From Gossypium raimondii (taxonomy: Eukaryota > Streptophyta > Magnoliopsida > Malvales > Malvaceae), in contig NC_068576.1 in assembly GCF_025698545.1 (NCBI RefSeq), positions 1,929,501 through 1,993,500 on the forward strand: a stretch of 64,000 nt of DNA, read 5' to 3'. The position numbers and the translations under genes are program-made. Positions 59,640-64,000 of this stretch are shown here, piece after piece. The notes under the pieces are model-generated. The model was not told where the DNA came from and searched no databases. It saw only the letters and a list, made by a program, of their open reading frames with translations. The number at the start of each line of letters is the position of its first letter. The stretch's first letter is position 1.

Positions 59640-61015
59640 CACAAGGGGTACATTGGTCACTTGGGGATGAGAGGTTGACTAGTTTTTGTTGGATACATGG
59701 ATGGTTGGTTTTGGGTCATTAAACACTAGTATAGTGGAGCAAGGCCTTTGGAGGATATTGCGGTTGTTAGAGGCATGGCTACAAGATCTGGTGAGTGGGA
59801 CTGGGAGAAGCTCTTCGGTTTAATACCACAGTTCTTGCTGAATAAAATTGCAGGTATAATGTCGCCCTTGGACGGTACAAGTATTGACAGGTTGGCATGG
59901 AATTAGAGCGATGCTGGTGGATTCTCAGTGGCTCGAACGTATGAGGGGATCGTTGGCACTAACTGGGGATATTCTAACCTAGTTTGGCAACTCATTTGGA
60001 GATGCCAAACACCTCAACGTGTTCATAGTTTCTTATGGCTGGATTATCGAGATGGCCTTTTGACAAATGGTGAATGCTGGACGAGGGATCACGGACGATG
60101 CATGTTGCAATTGTTGTGGAGAGTTGCTGGAGGCAATCCTTCATGTTCTCCATGATTGTGTCTACGCTAAAAATGTGTGGAATTCATTGCTAACGAGTAA
60201 TGTTCGATGCTGGTTTTTTCAACTACCATTAAATGAGAGGATTGTCAAGAATATTCAAGAAGCCTTCCATCTCAGTTTTGTTGGTATAAAGTGGAGTATG
60301 TACTATTCGATCATTATTTAACTACCATGGAAACAACAAAATAATTTTAATTTTCAAGGCTCTCGTAGTAGCACAGAGGAGCTGATTCGTACCAATCTCT
60401 TATGGGTGAGAAGTATATATAATGCTCAGCGGCGGGGGGTGCAATTCATATGGGGATGTCTGCTAATGCAAATTGGGAAGCACCTGAGGAGGGTTGGATG
60501 AAACTCAATACTGATGTTGCTGTAGACAGAAGTAAATGGCATGCAGGTATTGCTGGTTTATTCTAAAACGCAAGAGGAGAATGGGCGTTGGGATATGCTC
60601 GACACTTGGGGGATGTATCAGTCTTTCAGGCAGAGGCTAGAGGAATTCTTACAGCTAGCATGGAACCAGGGGTACAGGAAAATTGTTGTTGAGAATGACA
60701 ATGCCTTACACATTGAGACAATTGTAGTGGTGTGACAAGTAACAATGATTTTGCAAAGCTAAGACAGATATAGAAAGCTTGTGACTAGGATTGGCAGCTA
60801 AGTTTTCGGCACGTCGAACGAGAGGCAAATACTTTGTGCGGACAAGTTGGCTAATTTGGGGAAGTTACTAATTATGGACCTTGTTATCTAATTTGGGGAA
60901 GTTACTAATTTTAGGAAGAGACTATAAAGTGATTTTCTCATTTAGCAAGGGGCCAAGGCTCCTACCCCTTTGGCTACATCCCTAGTTCTTCTTGAACCAA
61001 GTGTGATTTTTTTTT
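59640..61015 (+). pseudogene. LINE (L1-type) 3' end: zinc-binding RT tail and RNase H, broken
   Basis: Translated pieces in order: MATRSGEWDWEKLFGL (about 59774), IAGIMSPLDG, DRLAWN followed by a stop, then FSVARTYEGI, VWQLIWRCQTPQRVHSFLWL (59985-60045), LLTNGEC, CCNCCGELLEAILHVLHDC with AKNVWNSLL (60095-60200), and later EGWMKLNTDVA, GIAGLF, FQAEARGIL (60490-60650). This is the zf-RVT domain and the plant RNase H domain found at the end of non-LTR retrotransposon ORF2. Stops and frameshifts break it. The 3' part near 60950-61010 fits a LINE tail, without a clear poly(A). The endonuclease and most of RT are missing, as in 5'-truncated insertions. Confidence 0.87.
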
Positions 61016-61136
61016 TAGTATCATGTCTAATTTACGGTCAGAATTTGAAGTTCGTGGCTATCCCTTTTAACAATGATGTTTTTAAAATTTGAATTTATAT
61101 TATTTTTTTAGGAGTACGTTTTGGTGATATCATTAG

Positions 61137-63176
61137 CGTCGAAACCATTTTTTTGAAAACAAAAAATTTAGGGTTGTCGACTTCAAAAAAAATTAAAATT
61201 GGGAGTCGCCACCAATCTTTTATTGAGGTGTGATTGGATCACCTAAAAAACGGCTTTGGTCTACGAGTTTTAAAAAAAAACGGGTCCGGGAGTCAGTTAC
61301 GTACAAGGAAGGATTAGCACCCTTGTAACGCCCAAAATTGGTACCTAATTAATTAATTAGTGTCTTAAGGTCGAAAAAAATATAATCTTTAAAACACTTA
61401 AAACGTTACGTATTAAGACCCTTCTCAATTCAGAGAAGCAAAAATGTCACACCCAATGCGTTAGGCCACAACATTCTAATTTCCTCCAAAATGAATTAGG
61501 TCAGAATACTCGTATAATGAAAAAAATTAAAAGAATATCCATTTATCCAAGATTTAAGAAATCGCGACCCAATACGTTAGGGCACAATTCCTTTAGAATC
61601 CCAAACTCGGAATATTTCCTTTATTATTTTTAGAAAAAAATTTCATTTCGAGAAATCAATGCGTCACATCCAATACGTTAGGACACAACGTGTTGAATTT
61701 CCAATAATGAATTCTTATTTTTTGATTAAAGAGAAATGCTCGATTGTTAGACTTAACGAAGAAAATCGGAACCCAATACGTTAGGGCTCAATTTCCTTGA
61801 AAATCCTAAATTCAAGCATTCTCTCAATTTTGAAAAGTTTGAAATCGAGTAAAGAATGATGTGATGCTATATTAAATATACAATGCAATAATAAATATTA
61901 CAATGGCATAGAAATAATATAAATAAATGAATAAATAAAATCAATATACATAATAAAAATAATCACATACAAAATATCAAATAAATCATAAAAACAATTC
62001 TTTTAACATATAAACGAAAACATGAATTAATAATCGAATGAAGAAAATAAACAAAATATAAAGAATAAAAGGCACATAATATATGCATTGAAATTAAAAG
62101 CCTTACACATAATTTACATATATAACTTTGGATTAAAATTTATAAAAGCGAGAATATATAATGCATTTGTGAAAATAAAATATAAATTATAAAGTGTTAA
62201 AAAATACATATATTTGAGCATTTAAAAAATATATATATTCATATATATAAAAACTGGTTAAAAATATTAATATGTATACATACATATATATACAAAGATA
62301 AATATAACATATATAGATTATACAAAAATAATTATATACAAATAAAATAAAATAAAATAATTACCTCATATTAAAAAATAAATATGCGAAAATATTAATT
62401 TTTAAAAAATATAAATACGCACATAGAAACAAGTATACATATATATATATAGCTAAAATAATAATAATTACATATGAAAATAATAATAATAATTACATTA
62501 ACAAAATTAATTAATTTTAAGAAAAATATAAAAAGGATTAAATTGAACTACAAGTAAACAAATCTGTGGTAAATATGCAAATAAATAAAATCTGGAGGAC
62601 TAAATTGAACGAGCGAATTACATAGAGGGGCTGGAAGGGAAATTTTCCCTTCTCTGAAACGGTGTCGTTCAAAAGGATTAAATTGGAATTTAAAATAAAT
62701 AAAAGGGTAAATTAAAAAAATAAAGAAAACTTAATTACAAAAACATTAAAAGACGGTGGGGCTAAATAATAAAATAAAATAAAATTCGCAGTGGTATCAC
62801 CTTCTCCCTTTTTTAAAGTCGTAAATAAGTAAAAAATAATCGAAAGAAAAAAATAGTAAGCCACCTTTAAAAAGCTGCCAATCGTTCTTTTTTTATTCCT
62901 CCTCCTCTTTTCTCTTTTTTTTTTCACAATGAAGGGAGAGGCCTCTATTTATAGTTGAGCCTCCCCAAATCCAACGATACAGATCAATTACATCAACGGC
63001 TGAGATTAAAGGGAATCTACAAATTAAATCTCTAAGATTACAAAATCATATATTCTAAGATTACATATCATATCTAAGATTACATATCATATCTAGGATT
63101 GCATATCATATCTAATATTGCATATCCTCAAAATTATGTTTTCATATGTGAGCCCGGGCTAAAATTGGGTATTACA
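61137..63176 (-). mobile_element. solo LTR with duplication ATTAG (Tat/Ogre-like gypsy)
   Basis: ATTAG stands at 61132-61136 and 63177-63181. On the minus strand the LTR starts TGTAATACCCAATTTTAG and ends aaaatggtttcgacg, where the usual end would be CA; one base has changed. It contains ggtggcgactccc (61200), tgattggatcacc and gggtgctaatccttcc, all characteristic of a widespread plant Tat/Ogre-type LTR. A promoter word, caactataaatagaggcct, lies near 62950. The interior 61860-62520 is extremely AT-rich. No internal region is present. Confidence 0.82.
61446..61800. repeat. four imperfect repeats around cccaatacgttagggcacaa
   Basis: Related 20-base words occur near 61450, 61567, 61673 and 61768, about 95-120 bases apart. 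Each is followed by a pyrimidine-rich stretch, so the unit is about 110 bases. They lie within the Tat/Ogre-like LTR. Confidence 0.75.
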
Positions 63177-63181
63177 ATTAG

Positions 63182-63668
63182 TAATTGACAAATACCGTAT
63201 AGAAATAAAAGTAAATATAAAAAGGTACACTGGAATATCAAATACTTACCCCCAAGAAAATCTTTTGTTTAAAATTACGAAGTTAAACTGTAAAAAATCA
63301 AAGTCAAAGAAGATAATGTGTTGCTTAATGAACTTACAAAAGTGCAGTATTTATAATTGTATAAGGTAAAATCTCTTATCAACTAATTGATAATCCCATT
63401 CAAATTTTAAAACATTTTGGGTATTCTTAACACTGCAATCAAATAATTCCAAGAGAGCTGGAAATCGGAATGAAAGTTGGGATTTGTGAATTTCGAAACA
63501 TCATTGTTTTGACTTCAGCATTTTACCCATGGCCGAAAAGGTCGAATAAAAAGACCCTGTCGTTAGCGAATCGGTAATAAGATAAAATACAAGTACAAGA
63601 AAGATTGGTCCATATTGAATCCACCGCCTCTCGACTCTCCAAATCCAAAGGCGACTCCTCCTCCAAGG
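63182..63668 (+). promoter_or_regulatory. upstream region of the phosphatase gene
   Basis: There is no gene here. From about 63520 the base composition is balanced, as in a plant promoter or 5' leader. A minus-strand open run spanning 63501-63836 is an antisense shadow of exon 1 and its leader. Confidence 0.4.
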
Positions 63669-63778
63669 ATGGGAGAAGAGAGGGTGAAAGAAGAGGCCTT
63701 GCAGCTTATTGGGATGTTCCAACTTCTTCCTCGTTTGGTGGTTTTCGATCTTGATTACACCCTCTGGCCTTTCTACTG
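63669..63778 (+). CDS. MDP1: magnesium-dependent phosphatase 1 (HAD family), exon 1 only
   Basis: The start codon is at 63669 and exon 1 encodes MGEERVKEEALQLIGMFQLL followed by PRLVVFDLDYTLWPFY. The DLDYT is HAD motif I (DxDxT) with the nucleophilic and acid/base Asp residues. This N-terminus matches plant MDP1 proteins of about 190 residues. The family are small cytosolic Mg2+-dependent phosphatases; animal MDP1 acts on protein tyrosine and glycated substrates, and the plant substrate is not known to me. The donor after TAC TG is |gtttct (63779), leaving two bases of a codon, expected to be Cys as in relatives. Remaining exons lie past the window. Confidence 0.88.
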
Positions 63779-64000
63779 GTTTCTTTCTTTCTTCTTCTTC
63801 TATATAATTTCTGTTTTCAAATGAGAATACCCACAAATTTTTGTCTTAATTCTATTCATTTTAGTGCTTTGATCTTAGTTTTAGTATATATTATAGCAAC
63901 CCTTTAATCAGAGCTTACTGTTTATCTATTTTTTAATGGAACAGAGTCAATTTTCAAAATTCTGCTTTTTTTTTATTATTTTATCACCATTTACTAATAC
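63779..64000 (+). other. intron 1 of the phosphatase gene, cut by window edge
   Basis: The T-rich sequence after the donor gtttctttcttt contains no further coding match before the end of the window. Confidence 0.6.

Noticed and set aside
1-64000. tRNA, rRNA, snoRNA genes, CRISPR arrays, prokaryotic defence or phage genes
   Set aside because: None was recognised on reading both strands; the exon/intron structure and repeats are those of a plant nuclear genome. A tRNAscan-type and Rfam search would be needed to exclude small RNA genes fully.

Overview
This is a eudicot nuclear window, most likely cotton (Gossypium, Malvaceae). The organism is an inference from three things: long Ty3-gypsy LTRs that begin TGTAACACCC and carry ACACGGCCGTGTG-type palindromes, very AT-rich spacers, and canonical GT-AG plant genes. 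No operon, CRISPR array, rRNA or tRNA gene was recognised. Seven host protein-coding loci can be supported; almost everything else is transposable-element material in several nested layers.

Layout. 1-3.6 kb: retroelement and MITE debris. 3.6-7.3 kb: a three-exon Ser/Thr kinase of the PEPKR2 type, plus strand. 8.4-10 kb: palindromic tandem repeats and a purine tract. 10.2-18.4 kb: a large inverted pair of LTR-like arms, one of them split by a solo LTR, followed by the 3' end of a gypsy element whose LTR hosts a hAT MITE and another solo LTR. 18.9-28.3 kb: a 1.2-kb hAT element, a Tourist-like MITE, a 1.4-kb fold-back hairpin and a 2.4-kb solo LTR inserted in one copy of a duplicated segment. 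28.9-33.1 kb: three small secreted proline-rich cell-wall protein genes. 33.5-44.5 kb: MULE-type MITEs and fold-backs, LTR fragments and a dead SIRE/Oryco-type copia element. 46.2-47.5 kb: a zinc-ribbon gene related to the C-terminal part of DnaJ-type proteins, probably decayed at its N-terminus. 47.6-50.5 kb: a MULE transposase relic flanked by palindromic repeats, then an LTR fragment. 51.9-57.3 kb: an eight-exon MADS-box gene of the SVP/AGL24/JOINTLESS (StMADS11) clade, with a 3.9-kb first intron that holds organelle-like DNA. 59.2-63.2 kb: two solo LTRs and a LINE 3' end. 63.7 kb to the edge: first exon of a magnesium-dependent HAD phosphatase (MDP1-like).

The host genes do not form a pathway. 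The three proline-rich genes are a local duplication cluster; the kinase, MADS factor, zinc-ribbon protein and phosphatase are ordinary single plant genes. The most informative structures are the transposon insertions whose empty site is also present in the window, fold-back elements able to form long double-stranded RNA, and the last MADS intron, which divides an EAR-like repression motif and gives an immediate stop if retained. I found no previously undescribed biological system that I would defend.
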